Shown here: piece after piece, positions 32,624 to 41,102 of the stretch
Numbering within the stretch: the first letter of the stretch is position 1
Layout of the letters: the number at the start of each line of letters is the position of its first letter
DNA from: an uncultured Clostridia bacterium
GTDB lineage: Bacteria; Bacillota; Clostridia; Christensenellales; Aristaeellaceae
NCBI GenBank assembly: GCA_934667105.1
Contig: CAKULG010000007.1
Location: 56,529-120,528, forward strand
Direction: 5' to 3'
Length of the DNA stretch: 64,000 nt
The notes under the pieces: generated by a model
Told to the model about the DNA's origin: nothing
Databases searched by the model: none
What the model saw: the letters and a program-made list of their open reading frames with translations, nothing else
Made by a program: the position numbers and the translations under genes

Positions 32624-33003
32624 ATCTGCGCCTCCTTACATTTCGCGCCGCATGGGCGCGTGGGTTAAGCCTTGCGGGCCGCGGCCTTTTTGCCGGCCCT
32701 CATCCTCATCCTATGCCGCGGGGGCGGATGCGTGCGGGCGAATTCAAAAGACGCGAAATTATGAAAAAAAGGGCGTGCCTCCGGCGCGTCGCCGCGCCAA
32801 ATCAGAAGACGCTTGACCGCGCGGGCCCGTCGGTCAAATGAAAGAGCCGGTGTTTCTCCTTGCTTTTGCCCGCATTGCGCCCAAAACTGTCAGCTTGAAT
32901 AGATTCTTCATAACTTTCTCCGCAAATCAGCCGAAATTAGGGGTGGTAAAATGCGGCGAAATCCTGTATAATAAAAATACTATCGCAAAGGAGGCAGGAG
33001 TTC
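32624..33003. other. 380-base intergenic region between divergent genes
   Basis: No coding gene is evident. It holds a possible sporulation promoter for the cysteine-rich gene (minus strand, 32707-32735) and a TATAAT at 32967-32972 upstream of the binding-protein gene, whose -35 is weak. Several short GC-rich inverted repeats occur near 32640-32700 and 32780-32830. Confidence 0.6.
32707..32735 (-). promoter_or_regulatory. Candidate SigK/SigE-type sporulation promoter
   Basis: On the minus strand GCAC (32732-32735), 16 bases, then CATAGGATG (32707-32715), matching the AC-N16-CATANNNT pattern of mother-cell sigma factors. It lies about 85 bases upstream of the cysteine-rich gene. No good sigma-A promoter competes. 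Confidence 0.42.
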
Positions 33004-34500
33004 TTGTTCAAGCGTTTGTTTTGCCTGCTGCTGGCGCTGGGCCTGTGCCTGGGGGCCGGGGCAATGGCGGAGGAGAAATCTTCCTATGTCATGGCCGGGT
33101 TCGACGATACCCAGTACCGGGATTGGGCCAGCAATCTGTTTTTCCAGCGCATGGAGGAGAAAACGGGGATTTCCTTTACCTTTCAGCAATACGATGATCT
33201 TGACAAATGGACGGCGGCCAAGGCGGCCATGCAGGCGGGAGAGGAAATGCCGGACGTGCTTTTTAAGGCCGCGCTTTCTTCCGCCGAATGCATGGAGTTG
33301 CTGGATCGGGGCGTGCTGATCGATTTGGCCCCTTATCTGGAAAGCTGCTGCCCCAATCTGTGGGCGCTTTTGCAGGAGCATCCGGAATATTTGGAAGCGA
33401 TCACCCTGCCCGACGGGCGCATCGCCGCGCTTCCCTATATCAACCCCACGCCCACACAGAATTATCTGTGGATCAACCAGAAATGGCTGAAAAATCTGGG
33501 ACTTTCCATGCCCCAGAACGCCCAGGAGCTGGTGAGCGTGCTGGAGGCGTTTCGGGATCGTGATCCCAACAAAAACGGCAAGAAGGATGAGATTCCCCTG
33601 GGCTTTCTGGGCGCGTTCGATCTGAAATTTCTGGCCCATGCCTTTGGGCTGATCGCCAACGATTATAATATTTTCGCCCAGGACGGGCAGGTGAAATTTA
33701 TGCCGCTGGAGGAAAATTTCCGCCTGTTTATCACCTGGTGCCGCGATCTTTACGCCCAGGGCCTGCTGGATTCCAACGGCTTCATCATCAGCAGCAGCAT
33801 GCGTCAGGTGACGGATACCAACGCCACGGCCACCTACGGCGCGATTATCACGCCCATGGCCGCCAACATTTTCCAGGTTTCCTGGGCGACGGATTATGTG
33901 ATCGTCAATCCTCTGGAATTTGATGGCCAGCGGGTATACCGTGATTTCTCCGGCCCCGTTACAAGCGGCACATTCGCCGTTACCAGCCGTTGCGCCGATC
34001 CTGAAGCGCTGCTTCGCTGGGCGGACACGCTGTATACCGAGGAGGGCGGCAAGCTGGCCTCCGTCGGGAAGGAAAACGTGGATTACTTCGTGGATGGCGA
34101 CGGTACCTGGCGCTTGAGCGACACGGTGCAGAAGGATAATTTCTTTACCATCAATACCTTAATCGACGGCGGCGCGTCCGCCCCCGGGCAGCTGCCAGAC
34201 GCTTTCCAGCGCAAATTCAGCGGCAGCGCCGCGCTCCAGGCCACATTGCAAATGCAGGAGGAGGCCAACGCCCTGTCCCGTCGCCCCTTCCCTTATTACC
34301 ACCTGACCCGGGCACAGGAGGAGCAGATCACGCCGCTCCAAAATAAGATCGGCTATTATGTGGATATGCAGATCGCCCGCTGGGTGCTGGGCGAGGAAGA
34401 AATCAGCGACGCATCCTTTGCCGCCTTTGAAAGCACGCTTGATGAAATGGGTTTGCCCGCGTTCCTGGCCTTCTGGCAGGAAGTGCTGGAATCCCTTTGA
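33004..34500 (+). CDS. Extracellular solute-binding protein, orphan
   Basis: A 498-residue secreted type 2 binding protein of the sugar-transport class. The signal peptide (1-20) ends GAGAMAEE with no lipobox cysteine, like the binding protein at 7.2 kb. TPTQNYLWINQKWLKNLGLSMPQNAQELVSVL and FRDRDPNKNGKKDEIPLGF are classic for this family. The start is TTG at 33004 after AAAGGAGG. No permease or ATPase is adjacent. It is followed after 12 bases by galactokinase, which suggests a galactose-containing ligand and shared permeases elsewhere, possibly those at 5.3 kb. Confidence 0.9.
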   Translation: MFKRLFCLLLALGLCLGAGAMAEEKSSYVMAGFDDTQYRDWASNLFFQRMEEKTGISFTFQQYDDLDKWTAAKAAMQAGEEMPDVLFKAALSSAECMELLDRGVLIDLAPYLESCCPNLWALLQEHPEYLEAITLPDGRIAALPYINPTPTQNYLWINQKWLKNLGLSMPQNAQELVSVLEAFRDRDPNKNGKKDEIPLGFLGAFDLKFLAHAFGLIANDYNIFAQDGQVKFMPLEENFRLFITWCRDLYAQGLLDSNGFIISSSMRQVTDTNATATYGAIITPMAANIFQVSWATDYVIVNPLEFDGQRVYRDFSGPVTSGTFAVTSRCADPEALLRWADTLYTEEGGKLASVGKENVDYFVDGDGTWRLSDTVQKDNFFTINTLIDGGASAPGQLPDAFQRKFSGSAALQATLQMQEEANALSRRPFPYYHLTRAQEEQITPLQNKIGYYVDMQIARWVLGEEEISDASFAAFESTLDEMGLPAFLAFWQEVLESL

Positions 34501-34512
34501 GGAGGAAGAATC

Positions 34513-35808
34513 ATGGACAGCTATGCTCAAATGCTTGCGCAACTGAAAAAATCCCCCGCGATGGAACGCTTCGCCCATCTCTACGGCCGCCGGGAGGGCG
34601 AATTGGCTCGCCAGCTCACCCGCTATTCCCGGCTTGTGAAGGTCCATGAGGATTTATTCCATGACGATCAGCTTCCCCTCTATCTGGTCAGCGCCCCCGG
34701 CCGCACCGAAATCGCCGGCAACCACACCGATCATAACAACGGCAAGGTGCTGGCTGCGGCCATCAATCTGGATTGCGTCGCCTGCGTTGCGCCCAAGGAG
34801 GACATGATCGCCCGGGTGCACAGCCAGGGCTTCCCGGCTGTCACGCTGGATCTGACCCAGCTGGAGCCGCAAAAGGAGGAGGAGGGAACTTCCCAGGCGC
34901 TGGTGCGCGGCGTGGCTGCGGGCCTGATAAAAGAGGGCTATAAAATCGGCGGCTTTGACGCGGTGGTGACTTCCGATGTGCTCAGCGGCAGCGGTCTTTC
35001 TTCCTCCGCCGCCTACGAAGTGATGATTTGCGCTATTTTCGACGCGCTGTATAACGGCTTTTCTCTGGATAGCACGCTGCGCGCCAAGATCTCCCAGTAC
35101 GCCGAAAACGTGTATTTCGGAAAGCCCTCCGGGCTGCTGGATCAGATGGCCTCTAGTACGGGCGGCCTGGTCACCATCGATTTCCGGGCGGAGCCGGAGG
35201 TGCAGCCCCTCTCCTTCAGCTTCCAGGAAGCGGGCTATTCCCTCATCGTGGTCAATACAGGAAGCAGCCATGACAACCTGACCGCGGAGTACGCCTCCAT
35301 CCGGGAAGAAATGCAGGCAGTGGCGGCGGAATTCGGCGTGGACGTGCTGCGCCGGGTGCGCCCTGATCAATTGTGGCAGAAAGTGGGCCCCATCCGGGAA
35401 AAGCTGGGGGAGCGCGCCGTGCTGCGGGCCATGCATTTCTTTGAGGAAAACGAGCGCGTGCGCCAGCAGGTGAACGCCATTCGCATGAACGATCTGGGCA
35501 CGATGTTTGAAAGCGTGATTTCTTCGGGCCGGAGCAGCTGGATGCTGCTGCAAAACGTGTATCCGGCAGGCAAGCATCAGCCCCTGGCGCTGGCGCTGGC
35601 CATGGCGGAAGCCATGCTCAAGGGCAAGGGCGCCTGGCGCGTGCATGGCGGCGGCTTTGCGGGAACCACGCTGAATTTTGTGCCCAACGATATGACGGAT
35701 ACCTTTGTGCGGCGGATGGAAAACGTGTTCGGGGAGCACTGCTGCTTCGTGCTGGATGTGCGGCCCGAGGGCGCGGCGCTGGCGTTTAAAACAGAGGACA
35801 TGCAATAA
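34513..35808 (+). CDS. galK: Galactokinase family protein (GHMP kinase)
   Basis: A 431-residue GHMP kinase phosphorylating galactose. The substrate motif PGRTEIAGNHTDHNNG (62-77) and the ATP motif SGSGLSSSAAYE (about 157-168) are clear. The third motif reads GGFAGTTL, diverging from the usual GGGFGG. The protein has a 45-residue N-terminal extension and is longer than E. coli GalK (382 residues), as in other clostridial members. The ATG at 34513 follows GAGGAAG. Together with two GH36 enzymes and galM it forms a dispersed galactoside pathway. A related GHMP sugar kinase activity cannot be excluded. Confidence 0.9.
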   Translation: MDSYAQMLAQLKKSPAMERFAHLYGRREGELARQLTRYSRLVKVHEDLFHDDQLPLYLVSAPGRTEIAGNHTDHNNGKVLAAAINLDCVACVAPKEDMIARVHSQGFPAVTLDLTQLEPQKEEEGTSQALVRGVAAGLIKEGYKIGGFDAVVTSDVLSGSGLSSSAAYEVMICAIFDALYNGFSLDSTLRAKISQYAENVYFGKPSGLLDQMASSTGGLVTIDFRAEPEVQPLSFSFQEAGYSLIVVNTGSSHDNLTAEYASIREEMQAVAAEFGVDVLRRVRPDQLWQKVGPIREKLGERAVLRAMHFFEENERVRQQVNAIRMNDLGTMFESVISSGRSSWMLLQNVYPAGKHQPLALALAMAEAMLKGKGAWRVHGGGFAGTTLNFVPNDMTDTFVRRMENVFGEHCCFVLDVRPEGAALAFKTEDMQ

Positions 35809-35816
35809 GCGGTTTT

Positions 35817-35857
35817 GCCATCCGCGCGTCGGGCTTTGGGCGCGCGGATGGCTTTTT
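35817..35857 (+). terminator. Rho-independent terminator after galK
   Basis: GCCATCCGCGCG (35817-35828) and CGCGCGGATGGC (35841-35852) form a perfect 12-base stem followed by five T. Confidence 0.92.
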
Positions 35858-35886
35858 CTATGTGTGGCCTGCGGGAGGAAAAGCGT

Positions 35887-36564
35887 ATGGGCGAATTTCT
35901 GGGGGCGGCGGCAGGCCTGCTGATGCTGGCTTTGGTGGGACTGCTGTTCATCCGTTTTCTGGTTCGGGCGGGGGCGCTGAAGCCGGGCGCGGCCCGGCGG
36001 CTGGGGCGCGCGGCGCTGCTGCTGGGCGTTGCGGCGGGGATGCATCTGGGAATTGCGGCGTTGCTGCGCAGCGTGATTTACGGCCTGACGGATATAACCC
36101 GGCTGGATGCGGTTTTCCCCGCCGCGTCTGTCCAAAAGGTGCTGGCCGGTTTGAGGAGCCCTTCCTGGGAGGGCCCGCTTTCCGGGCTGACGGCCCATCT
36201 GGGCCATGCCATGGGCAAGCTGCTTTTCGGGCGCTATGTGCTGGGCGGGCTGCTGGTTTCCTTTGGAATCGATTGGGCGGCCTGCGTTTTGATTCTGGCC
36301 CGGGGCGAACGCCTGCTGGATGCGGGCCGAGCGGAACGTGGACTGTTTTTGCTGCTGTGCATGCCGGGGGCGATTTTCTGCCTGTTGCCGGGTTGGGCGT
36401 GCCTTGCGCTGCTGGGCGGGGCGCTGCTTTTCTATTTTCTGGGGAAACGCTTGCCCGCCCGGGCCTGGAAAATGCCGGACGCGCTGTACGGCGCGCTGCT
36501 AGCGCTGGCGGGCATGCTTTCCGCGCTGCTCGCCTTCGGCCTGATTTCGGGCCAGGCCGGGTGA
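35887..36564 (+). CDS. Multi-pass membrane protein, unknown
   Basis: A 225-residue hydrophobic protein with about six membrane helices and a basic loop after the first (GALKPGAARRLGRAA). No family motif is recognised. The ATG at 35887 follows GGGAGGAAAA. It lies immediately behind the galK terminator with no obvious promoter of its own and 14 bases before a PIG-V-like glycosyltransferase gene. The pair probably acts together, perhaps in lipid-linked glycosylation. Confidence 0.65.
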   Translation: MGEFLGAAAGLLMLALVGLLFIRFLVRAGALKPGAARRLGRAALLLGVAAGMHLGIAALLRSVIYGLTDITRLDAVFPAASVQKVLAGLRSPSWEGPLSGLTAHLGHAMGKLLFGRYVLGGLLVSFGIDWAACVLILARGERLLDAGRAERGLFLLLCMPGAIFCLLPGWACLALLGGALLFYFLGKRLPARAWKMPDALYGALLALAGMLSALLAFGLISGQAG

Positions 36565-36578
36565 GGAGGGGAGAAACG

Positions 36579-37694
36579 ATGGAAAAAAAGCGCTGGATCG
36601 CCTGGCTTTCCGTGGCGGGGGCGGCCCTGGGCGTGCATTATTTGATGCTGATTCTGGCCTGCTTTGCAATTCAGGGAGGCTTCTCATTTTCTGGCCTGGC
36701 GCAATTGATTCACGATCGCCTTACCCAGCCGGGGGATGCGGTACGCTATCTGGATATTGCGAAGAACGGCTATGTGCGAGCGGGCGAAAATGCCATTAAC
36801 CTGGTGTTTTACCCCCTGTATCCCTATTTGATTCGCGGGCTTTCCTGGCTGACGGGAAGCCTGGAAGCGGCGGGGCTGATGCTCTCTCAGTTCTCCTATG
36901 CCGGGGCCAGCGTTTTGCTCTATGAACTGCTGCTGCCAGAGCAGGGGCAGCAGCGGGCCTGGGAGGGCGTGCTGCTGCTGGCGCTGTATCCCTTTTCCAT
37001 GTTCGCCATCGGGGTGTACAGCGAAGGACTGTTCCTGCTGCTGACCATCGGCTGCCTTTACGCGCTGCGGCGACGGAATTTTCTTGCCGCAGGGTGCGTG
37101 GGCTTTCTGGCGGCGCTGACCCGGGTGCAGGGCATGCTGCTGCTTTTTCCGGCGGTGTACGAGGCGGTGGCCCTGCGCCTGGGCCCGGAAAAGCGGAAAT
37201 TCCAAGGCCGGGACGCGGCGCTGCTGCTGATTCCTGCGGGCTTTTGCGTTTATCTGGGCATTAATTACGCCCTGCATGGGGATTGCTTTCAATTTCTGCG
37301 CTATGAGGCGGACGCGCCATGGTATCAAACCTCGAAATGGATTGGGGAGAACATTGCCCGGCAATACGAAATGGCCCGCGCCCACGCGGGGCTGAGCCTG
37401 ATTATTTATTGGCCGCAGATCGCGCTGTATTTCCTGGCCCTGGCAGTGCTTTTCTGGGGCTATCGCCAGGGGGCGCGGATGAGCGATTTGCTCTACGGTG
37501 GGGTATACCTGGGCTTTACCTTTCTTTCGGGCTGGATGATCAGCGGCGGGCGCTATATGATGAGTTGCGTCCCGCTGTTCATCCTGCTGGCTGGAATGGA
37601 GGAGGGACTGGGCAAGCGGGCGCTTTTTGCGGCGGAAGGTATGCTGTTTTTCGCCTACAGCCTGTTTTTCCTCATGGGCCACGCCATTATGTGA
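36579..37694 (+). CDS. Polytopic glycosyltransferase, PIG-V/mannosyltransferase-like (GT-C)
   Basis: A 371-residue membrane enzyme with about ten helices. The first extracytoplasmic loop carries GDAVRYLDIAKNGYV (near 50-64), the acidic motif region of PIG-V-type GT-C transferases, followed by INLVFYPLYPYLIRGLSW, which matches bacterial PIG-V-like proteins closely. Such enzymes transfer mannose or another sugar from a polyprenyl carrier outside the membrane. AGGAGGGG precedes the ATG at 36579. Operon with the membrane protein upstream. The acceptor is unknown. Confidence 0.78.
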   Translation: MEKKRWIAWLSVAGAALGVHYLMLILACFAIQGGFSFSGLAQLIHDRLTQPGDAVRYLDIAKNGYVRAGENAINLVFYPLYPYLIRGLSWLTGSLEAAGLMLSQFSYAGASVLLYELLLPEQGQQRAWEGVLLLALYPFSMFAIGVYSEGLFLLLTIGCLYALRRRNFLAAGCVGFLAALTRVQGMLLLFPAVYEAVALRLGPEKRKFQGRDAALLLIPAGFCVYLGINYALHGDCFQFLRYEADAPWYQTSKWIGENIARQYEMARAHAGLSLIIYWPQIALYFLALAVLFWGYRQGARMSDLLYGGVYLGFTFLSGWMISGGRYMMSCVPLFILLAGMEEGLGKRALFAAEGMLFFAYSLFFLMGHAIM

Positions 37695-37702
37695 GGCCGC
37701 CC

Positions 37703-37732
37703 TTGACAGAAATGAACAAAGGGCGGTATAAT
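37703..37732 (+). promoter_or_regulatory. Promoter of tsaE-tsaB-rimI
   Basis: TTGACA (37703-37708), 18 bases, TATAAT (37727-37732): both hexamers are consensus, 32 bases before the tsaE start. Confidence 0.85.
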
Positions 37733-37763
37733 GCCACCGTTTGAGCATAAAGGAGAAAGCTGT

Positions 37764-38204
37764 ATGATAAGCCGTTCGGCACAGGAAACGCGGGAAATCG
37801 GCATGCGTCTGGCCGCCCATTTAAAGCGGGGGGATGTGGTGCTGCTGGAAGGGGATTTGGGCGCGGGAAAAAGCGAATTGGCCCGTGGCGTGGCCCGGGG
37901 CCTGGGCATTGAGGGCCCGGTGCCCAGCCCCTCCTTTACCATTTTAAACGCTTACGATGAGGGGCGGATCCCTCTCTATCACTTCGATTGGTACCGCATC
38001 GAGGAGCCCGGCGAAATATACGATATGGGTATGGATGAAATGCTGGGCGGCGACGGCGCGGCGCTGATCGAATGGAGCGGGCGTGCGCCTGAATGCCTGC
38101 CCGAGCGGGCGCTGAAAATCGAGATTCGCACGCTGGGGGAGCAGGAGCGCCAGATCACGTTTACGCCCCTGGGCGGCTTTTCATTTCGGGAGGAAGAATT
38201 ATGA
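37764..38204 (+). CDS. tsaE: tRNA t6A biosynthesis ATPase TsaE
   Basis: A 146-residue P-loop ATPase needed for N6-threonylcarbamoyladenosine in ANN-decoding tRNAs. The Walker A motif is GDLGAGKSE (30-38). PSPSFTILNAY and the HFDWYRIE strand are family features. AAAGGAG precedes the ATG at 37764. The stop overlaps the tsaB start by four bases. Confidence 0.96.
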   Translation: MISRSAQETREIGMRLAAHLKRGDVVLLEGDLGAGKSELARGVARGLGIEGPVPSPSFTILNAYDEGRIPLYHFDWYRIEEPGEIYDMGMDEMLGGDGAALIEWSGRAPECLPERALKIEIRTLGEQERQITFTPLGGFSFREEEL

Positions 38205-38899
38205 TTTTGCTTTTTCTGGATACCTCGGGCCCTTCGGCGGGGGTGGCGTTGATGGAGGATGGCGTGGTTCGGTATGAAGCCATGACGGTGAACGCCTTCA
38301 CCCATTCCCAGTCCATTCTGCCCATGACGGAGGAAGCCTTCCGCCGCACGGGCCTTTCCCTGGAGGAGGTGGATTATCTGGCCGTCACGGAGGGCCCCGG
38401 GTCCTTTACCGGGGTGCGCATTGGAGTGAGCACGGTGAAGGGGCTGGCCCACGCGCTGAATAAGCCCTGCGTTGCCGTGGACGCGCTGGAAGCCATGGCC
38501 GCCGGGGTGCGGCCCTTTTCGGGGGTGATTTGCCCCATTCAGGATGCGCGGGCGGGCCAGGTTTACGGCGCGGCCTTCCAGGGGGAAACGCTTGCCCGGC
38601 TGCTGCCCGATCAACCGCTGAAGCTGGAAGAATTTCTGGATCAGGCGGGGACGCTGGGAGAACGGCTGCTGTTTCTGGGGGACGGCATGCCCGTGCACCG
38701 GGAGCGCATCGCCGCCATGATGGGGGAGCGGGCGCTGTTCGCGCCGCCGCATCTGGCTTTTTTGCGGCCCGCCGCCGCGGCGGCCCTGGCCTGGGAAAAG
38801 CGGGACGGGGCGGTGGATTATCTTTCGCTGGAACCGCTGTATCTGCGCGCGCCCTCGGCGGAGCGGCAAAAAAATTTAAAGGAGAGGCCGCATGCCTGA
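38201..38899 (+). CDS. tsaB: tRNA t6A biosynthesis protein TsaB
   Basis: A 232-residue ASKHA-fold scaffold that partners TsaD in threonylcarbamoyl transfer to tRNA. LDTSGPSAGVAL (6-17) and TEGPGSFTGVRIG (63-75) are diagnostic. The start overlaps tsaE by ATGA, and the end overlaps rimI by eight bases. Its partner gene tsaD, often next in this cluster, is not here. Confidence 0.95.
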   Translation: MILLFLDTSGPSAGVALMEDGVVRYEAMTVNAFTHSQSILPMTEEAFRRTGLSLEEVDYLAVTEGPGSFTGVRIGVSTVKGLAHALNKPCVAVDALEAMAAGVRPFSGVICPIQDARAGQVYGAAFQGETLARLLPDQPLKLEEFLDQAGTLGERLLFLGDGMPVHRERIAAMMGERALFAPPHLAFLRPAAAAALAWEKRDGAVDYLSLEPLYLRAPSAERQKNLKERPHA

Positions 38900-39389
38900 T
38901 TTTATCATTCGCCGCATGACCCTTGCGGATGTGGACGCGGTATATGCTATTGAACGGGCCACCTTTCCCCGCCCTTGGAGCCGGGAGGACTTTTCCCGGG
39001 AAATGACCAGCAACGCCTGCGCCCGGTATCTGGTGGCGGAGCGGGCGGGCGAAATTCTGGGCTACGCCGGGGCGTGGATCGTGCTGGACGAGGCGCATAT
39101 CACCAATATCGCCGTGCAGGCGGCGGCCCGGGGCCAGGGCGTGGGCAAGGCCCTCACCCAGGGGCTGCTGCAATACGCCGCCAATCTGGGGGTGGTCTAC
39201 GTCACGCTGGAGGTTCGGCGGAGCAATCTGATCGCCCAGAGCCTGTATAAACAATTCGGCTTTTTCTACGCTGGCTTGCGTAAGCGATATTACGAGGATA
39301 ACGGCGAGGACGCTTTCATTTTCTGCTGCCAGCAGCTTCCTCCGGCAGAGCCGGATTTCACCGAGCCCGAAACGGTGACGGAGGGATAA
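38892..39389 (+). CDS. rimI: Ribosomal-protein-alanine N-acetyltransferase, RimI-type
   Basis: A 165-residue GNAT acetyltransferase that modifies the N-terminal alanine of ribosomal protein S18 in well-studied bacteria. The acetyl-CoA loop AARGQGVGKAL lies near residues 78-88. The FPRPWSREDFSREM and VRRSNLIAQSLYKQFGF segments are typical RimI. It overlaps tsaB and completes tsaE-tsaB-rimI. A 15-residue acidic C-terminal tail follows the domain. Confidence 0.93.
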   Translation: MPDFIIRRMTLADVDAVYAIERATFPRPWSREDFSREMTSNACARYLVAERAGEILGYAGAWIVLDEAHITNIAVQAAARGQGVGKALTQGLLQYAANLGVVYVTLEVRRSNLIAQSLYKQFGFFYAGLRKRYYEDNGEDAFIFCCQQLPPAEPDFTEPETVTEG

Positions 39390-39414
39390 CCGAGAGTAAA
39401 CGAATATAAGAAAT

Positions 39415-39511
39415 CAGCCTGCTTTTCCGCAAGCAATGCAAAACAGCCAGTTGAACGAGCTGTTTGAGGATGCGCATCCTTTTTTCTTGCGGAGAGGCAA
39501 GCTGTTTTTTT
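39415..39511 (+). ncRNA. Three-way-junction structured RNA or elaborate terminator downstream of rimI
   Basis: A closing stem of about 19 pairs joins 39415-39433 to 39486-39504, with one mismatch and two G-U pairs. Inside are two hairpins: AAACAGC/GCTGTTT (39441-39447 with 39459-39465) and the palindrome AGGATGCGCATCCT (39467-39480). A run of seven T ends it at 39511. The first pairing base is 26 bases after the rimI stop. No promoter was identified inside, so it is either a 3'-UTR-derived RNA or the rimI terminator. It is more AT-rich than its flanks. Confidence 0.5.
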
Positions 39512-39546
39512 CAAGGCTATTCCCATTCGGCTATCTGGGAAAACGT

Positions 39547-39597
39547 GCGATGGACCCCGCCTTTGGCCATCCAGGAACGGGGTCCATCGCTTTTTAT
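39547..39597. terminator. Bidirectional terminator between rimI and oadG
   Basis: GCGATGGACCCCG (39547-39559) and CGGGGTCCATCGC (39578-39590) form a perfect 13-base stem, followed by TTTTTATT on the plus side. Confidence 0.85.
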
Positions 39598-39917
39598 TAT
39601 TCCTTCTGTTCGCGTTCCTTGGTAAGGCGCTCTAAAGCCTTGAGCACCAGAATAATCAGCGCCGTCACCAGGAAGACGCCCGCCATGCCTTTGAGCATAT
39701 ACAGCAGCGATTCCTCCAGCGTGAGGGGCTGCTCGGGCATATCGATGGCGATGGCGTCGGGCTGATCGTCCGTTTCTTCCAGCACGGCGGGCTCCTCCGC
39801 CGTTGCCGCAGGGGCCTGAGTGGTAAGGGGCGCGCCGTCCTCTGCTAGGGCGCAGACGGACGGAAGCATCAGCAGCGCGGCGCAAAGCGCCAGCAAAAAC
39901 CAAACTCTGATTTTCAT
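39597..39917 (-). CDS. Sodium pump decarboxylase gamma subunit (OadG-like)
   Basis: A 106-residue protein. It has a signal sequence or first helix (1-25, ending CALAED), an acidic proline-rich linker (28-65) and a transmembrane helix (about 72-95) followed by a basic tail KALERLTKEREQ. OadG subunits stabilise the membrane pump, though most are smaller and lack the long N-terminal part. AAGGAGGG precedes the ATG. The position 12 bases after oadB makes the assignment likely despite low intrinsic conservation. Confidence 0.72.
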   Translation of the reverse strand: MKIRVWFLLALCAALLMLPSVCALAEDGAPLTTQAPAATAEEPAVLEETDDQPDAIAIDMPEQPLTLEESLLYMLKGMAGVFLVTALIILVLKALERLTKEREQKE

Positions 39918-39929
39918 ATCGTTCCCTCC

Positions 39930-41039
39930 TTATCGGCCCAGGAAGAAGCTCAGAATCAGGCCCCCTGCGATGACGGAGGCGATCTGGCCGGACACGTTGA
40001 CGCCCACGGTGTGCATGAGCAGGAAATTCTGATTATCTTCCTTCAGGCCCATTTTATGCACCACCCGGGAGGACATGGGGAACGCGCTGATGCCGCACGC
40101 GCCGATCATGGGGTTGACCTTGTTTTTGGTAAACAGATTCAGGAACTTGGCAAAGAGCACGCCGCCCGCCGTATCCATCACAAAGGCGACCAGGCCCAGG
40201 GCCATAATCAGCAGCGTATCGGGAGAGAGGAATTCTGCCGCCCGCATGCGGAAAGCGATGGTCAGGCCCAGGAACAGGGTAATCAGATTCGCCAACACCT
40301 TCTGCGCGGTTTCGGAAAGGGAATTAAGCACGCCGCATTCCCGCAGCAGATTGCCGAACATCAGGAACCCGATCAGCGCCACCGCGCCGGGGGCGATGAC
40401 GCCCACCAGCATGGTAACGAAAATGGGGAAGAGAATGCGGGTTGTCTTGGATACGTTCTTTTGCTCATAGGGCATGCGGATGAGGCGCTCCTTGCGGGTG
40501 GTGAGCAGGCGAATCACCGGCGGCTGCACGATGGGCACCAGCGCCATGTAGGAATACGCCGCCACCATGATAGCGCCCAGATACTTGCTTTGCAGCGCCT
40601 GGGCCACTACGATGGAGGTGGGGCCGTCCGCCGCGCCGATAACGGCGATAGAGGCGGCGTCGTTGGGCAGGAAGCCGCACAGGCTGGCCAGCGTCAGGGT
40701 AAAGAAGATGCCGAACTGCGCCGCCGCGCCAAAGAGCATCAGCTTGGGATTATTCAGTACGGGGCCGAAATCGATCATCGCGCCGATGCCGATGAACAGC
40801 AGCAGCGGGAACAGCTCGTTGGAAATGCCCGCGTTAAACAGCGTTTCCAGCGTTTCCACCGCGCCGGAATTGGGCAGGTTCACCAGAATGGCCCCAAAGC
40901 CCATGGGCAGCAGCAGGCTCGGCTCCATGTCCTTTTTAATGGCCAGGTAAATCAGCAAGCCGCCGATGCACCACATCACCGCCATCTGCCAGGTGACGCC
41001 GGCAACGTTGCCCAGCAGGCTTTCAAAAAAATCCGCCAT
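39930..41039 (-). CDS. oadB: Sodium-translocating decarboxylase beta subunit
   Basis: A 369-residue integral membrane subunit that couples decarboxylation of a carboxybiotin intermediate to sodium export. The conserved GAADGPTSIVVAQAL region (Asp in the first half) and the KVNPMIGACGISAFPMSSR region (second half) carry the residues implicated in sodium translocation. About nine membrane helices. AGGGGAGG precedes the ATG. The alpha (carboxyltransferase) and biotin-carrier genes are not adjacent, so its cytoplasmic partner could be oxaloacetate, methylmalonyl-CoA or glutaconyl-CoA decarboxylase. Confidence 0.93.
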   Translation of the reverse strand: MADFFESLLGNVAGVTWQMAVMWCIGGLLIYLAIKKDMEPSLLLPMGFGAILVNLPNSGAVETLETLFNAGISNELFPLLLFIGIGAMIDFGPVLNNPKLMLFGAAAQFGIFFTLTLASLCGFLPNDAASIAVIGAADGPTSIVVAQALQSKYLGAIMVAAYSYMALVPIVQPPVIRLLTTRKERLIRMPYEQKNVSKTTRILFPIFVTMLVGVIAPGAVALIGFLMFGNLLRECGVLNSLSETAQKVLANLITLFLGLTIAFRMRAAEFLSPDTLLIMALGLVAFVMDTAGGVLFAKFLNLFTKNKVNPMIGACGISAFPMSSRVVHKMGLKEDNQNFLLMHTVGVNVSGQIASVIAGGLILSFFLGR

Positions 41040-41102
41040 GAAAATGCGTTCCTCCCCTTGGAAAAATTCAGTCAGGATGCGCCGCCCCGGGATTGGCGGG
41101 GG

